Source: Lachnospiraceae bacterium (GTDB lineage Bacteria; Bacillota; Clostridia; Lachnospirales; Lachnospiraceae). Taken from it: a stretch of 12,181 nt of DNA. Below, piece after piece: positions 1 through 6,476 of the stretch. Both the position numbers and the translations under genes were made by a program. The notes under the pieces are model-generated. The model was not told where the DNA came from. It did no database searches and worked only from the letters and a program-made list of their open reading frames with translations. The first letter of the stretch is position 1, and every line of letters starts with the position of its first letter. The stretch spans positions 4,854-17,034 of the forward strand of contig JAAVAA010000035.1 of NCBI GenBank assembly GCA_014804285.1, written 5' to 3'.

Positions 1-375
1 TATGACGATGGAGCCAGAAAGATTTTTCTGTATACGAAGGGAAAAGAAGGAAACCCTAGTCAGAAACTTTCAGATATGCTAAAATACATAGAAAAGACAA
101 CGAATAATAATGTGACCAATCAAGACATTGAGTCCATTCAGCAGCTTGTGGAAAGAGTAAAGCGAAAGAAGGAGGTTGGCATTAATTATATGAAATCATG
201 GGAAGTAGATAAGATGGTTCGTGAGGAAGGCTATGCTGAGGGTTATGATAATGGACAGGATAGAGTTAATCTGCTGAATATCAGACTGAGTGAAGCCGGG
301 CGTACGGATGATATTGTAAAAGCGGCACTGGATAAGGCATACCAGAAGAGTCTTTTCGAGGAGTTTCAGTTGTAG
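1..375 (+). CDS. Rpn-family recombination-promoting nuclease / putative transposase, C-terminal fragment
   Basis: The reading frame is open from the first base, so the gene begins before the window; 124 codons and a TAG stop (373-375) are visible. The protein starts YDDGARKIFLYTKGKEG and continues through a Lys/Glu-rich helical region (KYIEKTTNNN, then VERVKRKKEVG, INYMKSWEVDK) to a charged tail. This layout matches the C-terminal part of the Rpn/PD-(D/E)XK nuclease-transposase proteins that are multi-copy in Lachnospiraceae genomes; the family makes double-strand breaks that promote RecA-independent recombination. The nuclease core with its catalytic D-E-K residues lies outside the window, so activity cannot be judged. 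The tail segment EEGYAEGYDNGQDRVNLLN resembles the variable Glu/Gly-rich ends of these proteins. The assignment rests on recognising the tail pattern only, and an internal ATG at 76 is not a likely start because the homology begins before it. Confidence 0.7.
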   Translation, partial: YDDGARKIFLYTKGKEGNPSQKLSDMLKYIEKTTNNNVTNQDIESIQQLVERVKRKKEVGINYMKSWEVDKMVREEGYAEGYDNGQDRVNLLNIRLSEAGRTDDIVKAALDKAYQKSLFEEFQL

Positions 376-395
376 AAGTTTGTAGGCGTGAATGA

Positions 396-670
396 TGCAC
401 AGATTGTTCTGACCACTGTTTCAATGTTGCTGGTTGCGTCATGGATATGGTGCGGATTGCTTCTGATTGCAGTATTGGGAATCATATCCATGAAACCCAG
501 TTGGAAACGCATGAGGTGATGAAAGGCTGTGGGAAATGTGTAAATGCAGACAGCATCATTTTGTATGAGGCCGGAACAATAACCATCTTGCAGGCGGGAC
601 ACCGAATGAAGTCACTGCAGGTTCAGAGGGGCTATATCTGTTTGCTAAGTTTATGCCTGCTTTATGTTGA
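396..670 (+). pseudogene. Frameshifted cupin-domain protein remnant
   Basis: Frame 3 reads a cupin barrel core: CSIGNHIHETQLETHEV (first cupin motif, with HIH and a downstream Glu), then a glycine turn (MKGCGKC) and EAGTITILQAGH (second motif). After the CAC codon at 600-602 the frame loses sense. One frame away, from 605, the protein continues as NEVTAGSEGLYLFAKFMPALC and stops at TGA 668-670, which is the expected end of such a protein. A single missing base at about 602-604 (CACCG where CACCCG would restore His-Pro-Asn) explains the break. In frame 3 the upstream reading stops at 393-395 and no good start or ribosome site is visible, so the N-terminus is lost or diverged too. Small cupins of this kind bind a metal through the His residues and often act as enzymes or sugar/ligand-binding proteins; the exact role here is unknown. 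It is probably non-functional, although a sequencing error at the single base cannot be excluded. Confidence 0.68.
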
Positions 671-695
671 GTGAAAACACAATAGGATAGCGTAG

Positions 696-721
696 ATGGG
701 GTTGTCGGGAGACAACCCCAT
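696..721 (+). terminator. Perfect 11-bp hairpin after the cupin remnant
   Basis: ATGGGGTTGTC (696-706) pairs perfectly with GACAACCCCAT (711-721) across a GGGA loop. Its place 25 bases after the cupin stop suggests a transcription terminator. The downstream bases (TATGTTGAAG) are not a clean T-run, so termination may be weak or the hairpin may stabilise the 3' end instead. Confidence 0.5.
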
Positions 722-800
722 TATGTTGAAGTATTATTGGTATTAATTAACTCAAAATTATCCGCGTGCACTTCTGTATAATCCGCCATGCAAAAAGAAC

Positions 801-831
801 TTGACTGTAAACCTTATTGATACCTTATATT
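801..831 (+). promoter_or_regulatory. Candidate MerR-type promoter with long spacer
   Basis: TTGACT (801-806) and TATATT (826-831) are separated by 19 bases, the over-long spacing typical of promoters activated by MerR-family proteins through DNA untwisting. The spacer holds two direct copies of ACCTTAT (811-817 and 822-828), 11 bases apart. The next gene is a MerR regulator, so autoregulation is plausible. The leader to its start codon would be about 135 bases; I see no convincing gene or structure in 832-957. No binding has been shown; this is pattern evidence only. Confidence 0.4.
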
Positions 832-972
832 TTAAGAGAAATAATAATTATGTATCAGAAGGACATGACATTATTGCAGGACTGATATCTCTTTTTGCAG
901 AAATTGTTTATTATGCAGTGTGATGCACATAAAGTAGATTAAATAGGTTTCCGGGATAAGGAGGTAAGCGTG

Positions 973-1809
973 ATGACGATAAAGGAAGTTGAGGAGCAGA
1001 CAGGATTAACACGTTCCAACATACGTTTTTATGAAAAGGAAAAGCTTATAGAACCGGCCCGAAATGATAAAAACGGATATAGAGATTATTCTGAAAGAGA
1101 CATTGAAATCATTAAAAAAATTGCTTATTTACGTACATTGGAAATTTCCATAGAAGATATTCGCAGTATCATATCCGATAAAGTGTCTTTGATAGAAATT
1201 ATAGAAAGGCAAACTACAACAATCCAAACACAAATAGAGGGACTAAATAGAGCAAAATCTATGTGCGAAAGAATGCTTGAAGCTGGAAATGTCAGCTTTG
1301 ATGAATTGCAGGTTGAAAGATATGTAATAGATTTGGAAACCTATTGGGGCGATAATAAGCCTGTTTTCAAACTGGATTCAGTCAGCTTCTTGTATATATG
1401 GGGCAGCTTCATTACATGGACAATCATTACATTACTATGTTTATTAATTGGAATATTATCATATACGAAATTGCCGTCCGTAATTCCTGTTCAGTGGGAT
1501 AATGGAATAGCAACTTCGGTTGTAGACAAAAAATTCATTTTTATATATCCGTTAGCTTGCATTATTATTCGCGTTTTGTTAAGACCAGTTATTTATGTGA
1601 GATTGTTAATGAAACATCTTTACGGAGAGCTTATAACAGAATATCTGTCAAACTATTTATGTTTTATTGTACTGTCAGTAGAGTTATTCTCCATATTGTT
1701 TGTATACGGATTGGTAAAAAGTGTAGTAGCTGTTTTGCTAGTAGATACAGTCGTGCTTATTGGAATATTGCTTGCAAAAATCCATTGTCCTTTGCATGAC
1801 ATCCTTTAA
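973..1809 (+). CDS. MerR-family transcriptional regulator with membrane C-terminal half
   Basis: The first 70 residues are a MerR winged helix-turn-helix: TIKEVEEQTGLTRSNIRFYE is the recognition helix pair, NGYRDYSERDI the wing, followed by helix LEISIEDIRSII. A coiled coil (about 75-105) fits dimerisation. The C-terminal half is unusual for MerR: hydrophobic segments at about 139-162, 187-209, 227-247 and 249-267, with LPSVIPVQWDNG between the first two, a signature of DUF1648-type membrane domains. It may therefore sense a membrane or cell-wall signal while bound to DNA. The strong site AAGGAGG (958-964) lies 8 bases from ATG 973 and 5 from GTG 970, so ATG 973 (278 aa) is preferred. The last residues (KIHCPLHDIL) are encoded inside the opposite-strand gene 1738-2322, which suggests the 3' end was joined secondarily. 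The regulator class is secure; the signal and targets are unknown. Confidence 0.85.
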   Translation: MTIKEVEEQTGLTRSNIRFYEKEKLIEPARNDKNGYRDYSERDIEIIKKIAYLRTLEISIEDIRSIISDKVSLIEIIERQTTTIQTQIEGLNRAKSMCERMLEAGNVSFDELQVERYVIDLETYWGDNKPVFKLDSVSFLYIWGSFITWTIITLLCLLIGILSYTKLPSVIPVQWDNGIATSVVDKKFIFIYPLACIIIRVLLRPVIYVRLLMKHLYGELITEYLSNYLCFIVLSVELFSILFVYGLVKSVVAVLLVDTVVLIGILLAKIHCPLHDIL

Positions 1810-2322
1810 ATTCTCAATATTTTTCAATGTATCATTACATTCGAGGGAATGATTGCATCCATCATATACAGTTAGCGGAATATGATTTGCATTTGAGAGC
1901 TGGATAATCTCATCTGTATTGCTACATGGGTCAGATGTCCCGATAAAACCGATTGCATGATTTGGTGCAAAAAGGTAAGTTTGTGCTAAAGGCGTATACA
2001 GAACATGTCGTGCATGTTTTAATCCATATTTCTCCGCAAACGATGTTGCAATGATTGTACCAATACTTTTTGAAATAAAGAGAATATCATCATAATCAGA
2101 CCAGACAATATCAGCGAGTTCGGCTTCGGTCTGTGAAAACAGTACTTCATATGTTTCTTTCATTTTTTCGTCGTTACCGCGGATATTACCGCTGTTATAT
2201 GTGTAGTTAATATTTCTATAATTCTTATATCCCAGTTCACAGGCGATACTTCTGCTATAATATAAAAGGGGTTTATCACAGTGGTATCCTGTACCTGGAA
2301 AGTAAACAGCTATCTTCGACAT
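1738..2322 (-). CDS. Small alpha/beta-hydrolase-like protein
   Basis: The 194-residue product begins with a beta strand and oxyanion-type loop (KIAVYFPGTGYHCDKPLL). It has a nucleophile-elbow-like segment ILFISKSIGTIIA (Ser86 likely nucleophile), an acidic residue after a strand (GFIGTSDPCSN, Asp131) and a late histidine (YDGCNHSLE, His158). This Ser-Asp-His order matches an alpha/beta hydrolase, but the elbow reads S-K-S-I-G instead of the usual G-x-S-x-G. No signal peptide or membrane segment is seen, so it should act in the cytoplasm; the substrate is unknown. On the minus strand GAAAGGAAC (plus coordinates 2328-2336) is a good ribosome site for this start. The gene converges on the MerR gene and the two coding ends overlap by 72 bases. 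The final residues (about 182-194, FCKQYSNKHDCIY) look like an extension beyond the fold. The fold assignment is good; catalytic activity is inferred. Confidence 0.75.
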   Translation of the reverse strand: MSKIAVYFPGTGYHCDKPLLYYSRSIACELGYKNYRNINYTYNSGNIRGNDEKMKETYEVLFSQTEAELADIVWSDYDDILFISKSIGTIIATSFAEKYGLKHARHVLYTPLAQTYLFAPNHAIGFIGTSDPCSNTDEIIQLSNANHIPLTVYDGCNHSLECNDTLKNIENLKDVMQRTMDFCKQYSNKHDCIY

Positions 2323-2546
2323 AATAGTTCCTTTCAGTTCTGAATATTTCTTTACAAAATAATATCATAAATCCGCAGTTATATCCATTTTCTATTTTAA
2401 AATTTAAGGTATTGTGTACTCTTTTTTTCTTTGAAACAGACAGGGCTTCTTTTGAATTTGAATTTATGATATGATATGGGATACAGTCGGAGTGATACTT
2501 TGCGGGAAATCGGGCTCTGTGTTGGCATTAAGAGTGGGGGAATTCA

Positions 2547-3797
2547 ATGAAGGAAACGCTGAAGAATCGATTATATATAAAAATTTTAGTGGCGGATTTA
2601 ATCTCAAATTTTGGAGATATACTTTATTATTTGGCGCTGCTGAATTATGTTCTTCAAATTGAGCAAAGTAATTTTGCCATTGCGATCATTAATGCATCTG
2701 AGATTATCCCAATTCTATTTTCATTTCTGCTTGGATATTTCGCGGATCAAAATCAAAAACGTGTGGCGGCTATAATTAAAACATTGGTTGTCAGAATAGC
2801 TGCATATCTGTTTGTCGCTATCATAATCGGATTTAACCCAAGCCTTTTGATTGTAGCGGTGGTCAGCTTTGCTAATCTTATTTCTGATTTAGCCGGGCAA
2901 TACGAGAATAGTCTATATTATCCGATCAGTAATCAAATCGTTAGGAATGAAGTGCGGGAAGAGGTTATGGCTTTCCGGCAGTCTCTTATGATGAGCCTGA
3001 ACGTTCTTTTTCAGGCAGTTGGAGGCGTACTAATCTGTTATGTGTCATTTCGCCGTCTGGCAATGATCAATGCCCTTACCTTTGCGGTAAGCATGATGAT
3101 TGTGGTTTGTTCAAAGACGGAAATGCAGAAGTATTGTCAAAACGAGGGGAGACAGGCACCAAAGGAAAAGCAATCGATGAACCAACTTTTCCGTAAACTA
3201 AAGAAAGAATTAGCAGATGCAGTCAGACTCCTCTGGAAGATACCTGGAATCAAGGAAACTTTGGCGGTAATTCCCATATTAAATGCGGGGCTTGCGGTGA
3301 TTACGTCGATTGTGGTATTACATATGGCTGAGAATCCTGCTTTTTGTGTGATTAGTGCTGAAATCACCATTGCTCATGTGGCAATATTGGAAACGGCTGG
3401 GAGGATAGCGGGGAGCACGTTAACGATCTTTGCATTTAAAAAGATGAAACTGACTGATGCAATCAAAATTATACTGGTATTTATCATCATTCTGTTTTCA
3501 GGAATTATGGTGCAAAATATCTATATTGTTTTGACAGCCCTATTTATAGCAAGCTTATGGACTGGCTGTGTCGATCCCAAAATGGGAGCGTTGATTTTTA
3601 ACAATCTTGACAAAACAAAGCTGGCCACGGCGTTTGGAGGCATGACTACCTATTTTCAGTTGGGGGACATCGTATCCAAAATGCTTTTTTCTATCTTGGT
3701 AATGTGCTTCACCACAAAGACGATTGCAGGAGTTTACATATTAATCACGGTTCTTTCCTTAGGATATATCATATTTCAGGACAAGGTTAAAAAGTAA
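2547..3797 (+). CDS. MFS transporter, drug-efflux (DHA3-like) type
   Basis: The 416-residue protein is hydrophobic throughout, with a pattern compatible with 12 membrane helices and a basic cytoplasmic loop at about 190-225 (KEKQSMNQLFRKLKKEL) splitting it into two halves. The loop after helix 2 reads GYFADQNQKR (about 63-72), a recognisable MFS motif A (G-x-x-x-D with basic end). The opening (KILVADLISNFGDILYYLAL) is typical of DHA3/macrolide-efflux-like proton antiporters, which export drugs or natural products across the plasma membrane. Length is normal for the family. The start at 2547 is preceded by a G-rich ribosome site (GTGGGGGAATTC). I could not place a convincing promoter in 2338-2546, an AT-rich stretch with no gene. 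It is adjacent to blaI/blaR1 but separated from blaI by its own promoter region, so it is not clearly in that operon. Substrate unknown. Confidence 0.85.
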   Translation: MKETLKNRLYIKILVADLISNFGDILYYLALLNYVLQIEQSNFAIAIINASEIIPILFSFLLGYFADQNQKRVAAIIKTLVVRIAAYLFVAIIIGFNPSLLIVAVVSFANLISDLAGQYENSLYYPISNQIVRNEVREEVMAFRQSLMMSLNVLFQAVGGVLICYVSFRRLAMINALTFAVSMMIVVCSKTEMQKYCQNEGRQAPKEKQSMNQLFRKLKKELADAVRLLWKIPGIKETLAVIPILNAGLAVITSIVVLHMAENPAFCVISAEITIAHVAILETAGRIAGSTLTIFAFKKMKLTDAIKIILVFIIILFSGIMVQNIYIVLTALFIASLWTGCVDPKMGALIFNNLDKTKLATAFGGMTTYFQLGDIVSKMLFSILVMCFTTKTIAGVYILITVLSLGYIIFQDKVKK

Positions 3798-3814
3798 ATA
3801 GAGTAAATTTATTA

Positions 3815-3843
3815 TTGACATTCGGGACCACCCGTTGTAGTCT
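3815..3843 (+). promoter_or_regulatory. Promoter of the blaI-blaR1 operon
   Basis: A perfect -35 box TTGACA (3815-3820) is followed 17 bases later by a weak -10, TAGTCT (3838-3843); an alternative TATATT (3843-3848) is better in sequence but too far away at 22 bases. It is the best -35 box between the transporter stop and blaI, and both operator-like dyads sit in or just after it. Confidence 0.5.
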
Positions 3844-3870
3844 ATATTCAAGACCACAATGAGTGGTCTT
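3825..3870 (+). promoter_or_regulatory. Two operator-like dyads, likely BlaI binding sites
   Basis: Dyad 1 is GACCAC (3826-3831), 5 bases, GTAGTC (3837-3842). Dyad 2 is GACCAC (3852-3857), 5 bases, GTGGTC (3863-3868), perfect and extending one base pair further to each side and another beyond (AAGACCAC with GTGGTCTT, 3850-3870). Both are 17-bp sites of the form GACYAC-N5-GTRGTC, centres 26 bp apart, about 2.5 helix turns. The first covers the -35/-10 spacer and the second the likely start of transcription, the usual layout for BlaI/MecI repression of its own operon. The right half of dyad 1 (TGTAGTC) agrees with the known BlaI half-site TGTA; the GACCAC halves are a variant. A lone GTGGTC (3915-3920) lies further down. 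Confidence 0.6.
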
Positions 3871-3882
3871 TGGGATGGAGAG

Positions 3883-3914
3883 AACAGAGTGAAAGATAAA
3901 TCTTTCACTCTGTT
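3883..3914 (+). promoter_or_regulatory. Long perfect hairpin in the blaI leader
   Basis: AACAGAGTGAAAGAT (3883-3897) and its exact complement (3900-3914) form a 15-bp stem with almost no loop (AA, or a 4-base loop if the last pair opens). It sits in the predicted 5' leader, ending 10 bases before the ribosome site GGAGG (3925-3929) of blaI. There is no T-run after it, so it does not look like a plain terminator for the upstream transporter. It could be an RNA structure affecting translation or stability, or a further protein-binding dyad. Confidence 0.55.
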
Positions 3915-3935
3915 GTGGTCAAATGGAGGCTATAG

Positions 3936-4298
3936 ATGGCAGAAATACAATTAGGCGTTATTGAGGCACGATACGCGGATATGATTTGGGAGCATGAGCC
4001 GGTTACTTCGTCTGAACTGGTAAAGATGACAGCGGTAGAATTTAACTGGAAGAGAACTACGGCGCATAATGTATTGCGAAGATTAATTGACAAGGGATTG
4101 TTCCGGAATGAAAACGGAGTGGTAACTGCCGTGATTTCCAGAGATGAGTTTTATTCCAGACAGAGCAAACAGTATGTGGAAGATACCTTTGCAGGTTCCC
4201 TTCCTGCATTTATTGCGGCATTTATGAAGAACTCTGAGATTACAGCAGATGAGGCAGAAGCAATCCGCAGGATGATTGACAGGGCAGAGGAGCGATGA
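3936..4298 (+). CDS. blaI: BlaI/MecI/CopY-family repressor
   Basis: The 120-residue protein has the BlaI/MecI winged-helix fold: LGVIEARYADMIWEHEPVTS starts helix 1, SSELVKMTAVEFNWKRTTAH the helix-turn-helix, and NVLRRLIDKGLFRNENGVV the recognition end and wing. The region YSRQSKQYVEDTFAGSLPAF onward is the helical dimerisation domain. Length is normal for the family. Such dimers repress promoters until cleaved or released after activation of the partner BlaR1 protease. The ribosome site GGAGG lies 6 bases before ATG 3936. The stop overlaps the start of blaR1 as ATGA (4295-4298), so the two proteins are translationally coupled, the standard arrangement. Targets are predicted to include its own promoter (dyads at 3825-3870). 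No beta-lactamase gene is in the window, so the regulon may not concern penicillins. Gene symbol by family, not by proven orthology. Confidence 0.9.
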   Translation: MAEIQLGVIEARYADMIWEHEPVTSSELVKMTAVEFNWKRTTAHNVLRRLIDKGLFRNENGVVTAVISRDEFYSRQSKQYVEDTFAGSLPAFIAAFMKNSEITADEAEAIRRMIDRAEER

Positions 4299-6355
4299 GT
4301 ATGGGAGAAATTTTCTTAAAACTATTAAACATGAGCATTACTGCAAGCTGGCTGATATTGGCAGTGCTATACATCAGACTGATATTTAAAAAAATTCCCA
4401 AATGGGTGATTTGCTTATTGTGGGGAGCGGTGGCGTTTAGGTTGATCTGTCCATTCTCTATGGAAAGCCGGTTCAGCATACTACCAAGTATAGAACCTAT
4501 TAAGTCCAGTACGGTTGTGGGAGGAGAAGTACAAAATTATATACCTTCTATAGACAGTCATCTGACAATTGTGGAAAATACCATAAACCCAATGCTGGCG
4601 GAGTCCTATGCGTATAGCCCGGCAGCAAGCGCGGCACCTTGGCAGATAACGATTTATCTATATGGTATGGCGTGGGCTGTTGGTGTGATCCTGTTAATGT
4701 TATGGGCAATGGGCAGCATGTTCAGACTGCATTGGCGGGTAAGAGAAGCGGTATGTGTCAAGAATAATATTTATATTTGCGATGCTGTAAAATCACCGTT
4801 TATTTTGGGAATTGTCAAACCGCGGGTGTATCTTTCTTCTGCCCTGAGTGAGAAAGAGATGGACTATATTATTGCACATGAATCGGCACATCTCAGAAGA
4901 AAAGATCATTGGTGGAAACCGTTAGGATATTTATTGTTGTGTATCTATTGGTTTAATCCGCTCTGCTGGGCGGCGTATGCTATGCTCTGCAAAGACATTG
5001 AACTGGCGTGCGATGAGAAAGCAGCCAGAGATATGACATTTCATGAGAAAAAAGAGTATTCTAATGTACTGTTATCCTGTGCAGGGCAGAGGAGACTGGT
5101 TATGGTGTGTCCCCTGGCTTTTGGGGAAGTGGGAATAAAGGAAAGAGTGAAATCTGTATTGAATTACAAAAAACCGACGTTATGGATTATGATAGCGGCG
5201 GCAGTGATGTTAGTGATAATAACAATCTGCTTTTTGACGAATCCTGCAAAGGAGTATCAGATAAGAATTACAATCCCTGCGGGAAGCACAGAAACCTTTT
5301 GCTATTCAGATGAGGAAATCAGCCCCAAAGGAAATACGCTTACACTTTATGCAGGCGATGGGATTAGGGATACGGAAATTAAATTGCTTCCGGTAGAAGT
5401 CAGGGAGGAAAATGCTTACGATGAAACCATCTATATGACACCAGGGATGCCTGTGAAAATAAACGTAGAAAAAGGTGCATGGTTTAAAATAGGCGTAAAC
5501 ATACAGAATCCGACAGATGAAAGAAAGGATGTTTATATATCTGTAGATAATGTGGTGGTGAGAATTGCTTCTTCCGCAGGAGATAATGAGAGTGACCGGG
5601 CATTAGAGCAGGTGCCAGAGCAGGAGTCTGAGCAGGTGTCTGATGATGAAACTATCTTGCTTTATGAACAGCTGGAAGTTGACAAAGTTTGCATAAAAGT
5701 ACGGCCCTCCATGATAAGTGAGAGAAGTTATTATTATTATATTCCTACAGATAAAGATCAAGAATGGTTATCCGCGCAAGTGGAAGCACTGGATCTGGAA
5801 GGAGAACCGTGGGAGCGGCGCTGGGAAGGTCATAAGGAAAAAGGCTGGCAGATTATCTATAATGATGTGGAAATCAGAGCGTTTGACGGAGGATACCTAT
5901 ACTATACTTATGATGGTGAAAATGGTATGATGGAGTGCTTTATAGAAGCGCCTAAGCTGTGCGACTATATACAGATTATGTTAATGGAAAAAATAGGTTA
6001 TCAAAATTGTGATGTTTCCAAGATAAATAATATTGTATCTGCAAAGTTAGATGTCAATTTTACCTTTACCGGCGGACAATTTTATAGTCAGACCATAACA
6101 GATGCAGAGACACTTCAAAAGTTTGAAGAGTGGTTTAGTAATGCGGAATACATGCCCGATGGAACAGACTGTGGAAACCAATCTGCCTGTTTGGAATTGA
6201 CGCTGGCAAACGGAGAGGTAGTGAAATTGTCTATGGCGACTGACAGTTGCCCTAATTTTTGTATAGATGGCGTTACTTATGATTATCGCCCGGTGTCAGA
6301 CTGGAATAACAGCGAGTTTTACAAATGTTTCGATGAAATACCATGGGAATATTAG
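4295..6355 (+). CDS. blaR1: BlaR1/MecR1-type M56 metalloprotease sensor with long extracellular domain
   Basis: This is a 686-residue membrane protein. Helices lie at about 13-32, 38-53, 118-140 and 209-229, with a fifth at 296-314. Zinc protease motif HESAH is at 195-199 within IIAHESAHLRRKDHWWK, and the third ligand is probably Glu236 in DIELACDEK, the M56 pattern. In BlaR1/MecR1 a ligand-bound outer domain triggers this cytoplasmic-side protease, leading to loss of the BlaI repressor. After helix 5 the roughly 370-residue outer part is not a penicillin-binding domain: I see no serine S-x-x-K / S-x-N / K-T-G set. It has a beta-rich segment (about 320-425), an acidic linker with a short EQ repeat (438-452), then two further segments ending in a Cys-containing domain (DCGNQSACLELTLANGEVV, then DSCPNFC, about 583-686) that I have seen on other clostridial M56 proteins. 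The ligand is therefore unknown. Start ATG 4295 overlaps the blaI stop; ATG 4301 is an alternative. Confidence 0.88.
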   Translation: MSMGEIFLKLLNMSITASWLILAVLYIRLIFKKIPKWVICLLWGAVAFRLICPFSMESRFSILPSIEPIKSSTVVGGEVQNYIPSIDSHLTIVENTINPMLAESYAYSPAASAAPWQITIYLYGMAWAVGVILLMLWAMGSMFRLHWRVREAVCVKNNIYICDAVKSPFILGIVKPRVYLSSALSEKEMDYIIAHESAHLRRKDHWWKPLGYLLLCIYWFNPLCWAAYAMLCKDIELACDEKAARDMTFHEKKEYSNVLLSCAGQRRLVMVCPLAFGEVGIKERVKSVLNYKKPTLWIMIAAAVMLVIITICFLTNPAKEYQIRITIPAGSTETFCYSDEEISPKGNTLTLYAGDGIRDTEIKLLPVEVREENAYDETIYMTPGMPVKINVEKGAWFKIGVNIQNPTDERKDVYISVDNVVVRIASSAGDNESDRALEQVPEQESEQVSDDETILLYEQLEVDKVCIKVRPSMISERSYYYYIPTDKDQEWLSAQVEALDLEGEPWERRWEGHKEKGWQIIYNDVEIRAFDGGYLYYTYDGENGMMECFIEAPKLCDYIQIMLMEKIGYQNCDVSKINNIVSAKLDVNFTFTGGQFYSQTITDAETLQKFEEWFSNAEYMPDGTDCGNQSACLELTLANGEVVKLSMATDSCPNFCIDGVTYDYRPVSDWNNSEFYKCFDEIPWEY

Positions 6356-6374
6356 TACAAATTGTACAGCTGTA
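6355..6374 (+). promoter_or_regulatory. Overlapping palindromes between blaR1 and the kinase gene
   Basis: GTACAA (6355-6360), one base, TTGTAC (6362-6367) is a perfect dyad starting at the last base of the blaR1 stop. It overlaps the perfect 10-base palindrome TACAGCTGTA (6365-6374), which fits the TACA-NN-TGTA core of known BlaI/MecI operators. They lie about 55 bases before the kinase -10 box. Binding by the local BlaI is a guess. Confidence 0.4.
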
Positions 6375-6426
6375 GAAAGGAATGATAAAAAAATTGTAAA
6401 TAGGGCTAGCCGTTAGGCCGGCAACT

Positions 6427-6435
6427 TGGTACAAT
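6427..6435 (+). promoter_or_regulatory. Extended -10 promoter of the hybrid kinase gene
   Basis: TG at 6427-6428, one base, then TACAAT (6430-6435) forms an extended -10 element. No good -35 stands 17 bases upstream (the nearest TTGTAA, 6394-6399, is too far), which is acceptable for this promoter class. Transcription would begin near 6442, giving a leader of about 35 bases. Confidence 0.5.
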
Positions 6436-6476
6436 AGTGGATAGAAAAAAGTATTTATCAAAAGGGAGTGGAAATT

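Noticed and set aside
376..516. Hydrophobic reading VLTTVSMLLVASWIWCGLLL in frame 1
   Set aside because: It resembles a membrane helix but overlaps the cupin relic in another frame, where the motif match is much stronger, and has no clear start signal.
843..925. A frame in the merR leader ending in DIIAGLISLFAEIVYYAV
   Set aside because: It looks like a membrane segment but has no usable start codon or ribosome site and is short; probably chance or an unrecognisable relic.
6401..6424. GC-rich near-palindrome (GCTAGCC, GTTA, GGCCGGC) before the kinase promoter
   Set aside because: The pairing has a mismatch and there is no T-run, so it is not a convincing terminator or operator.
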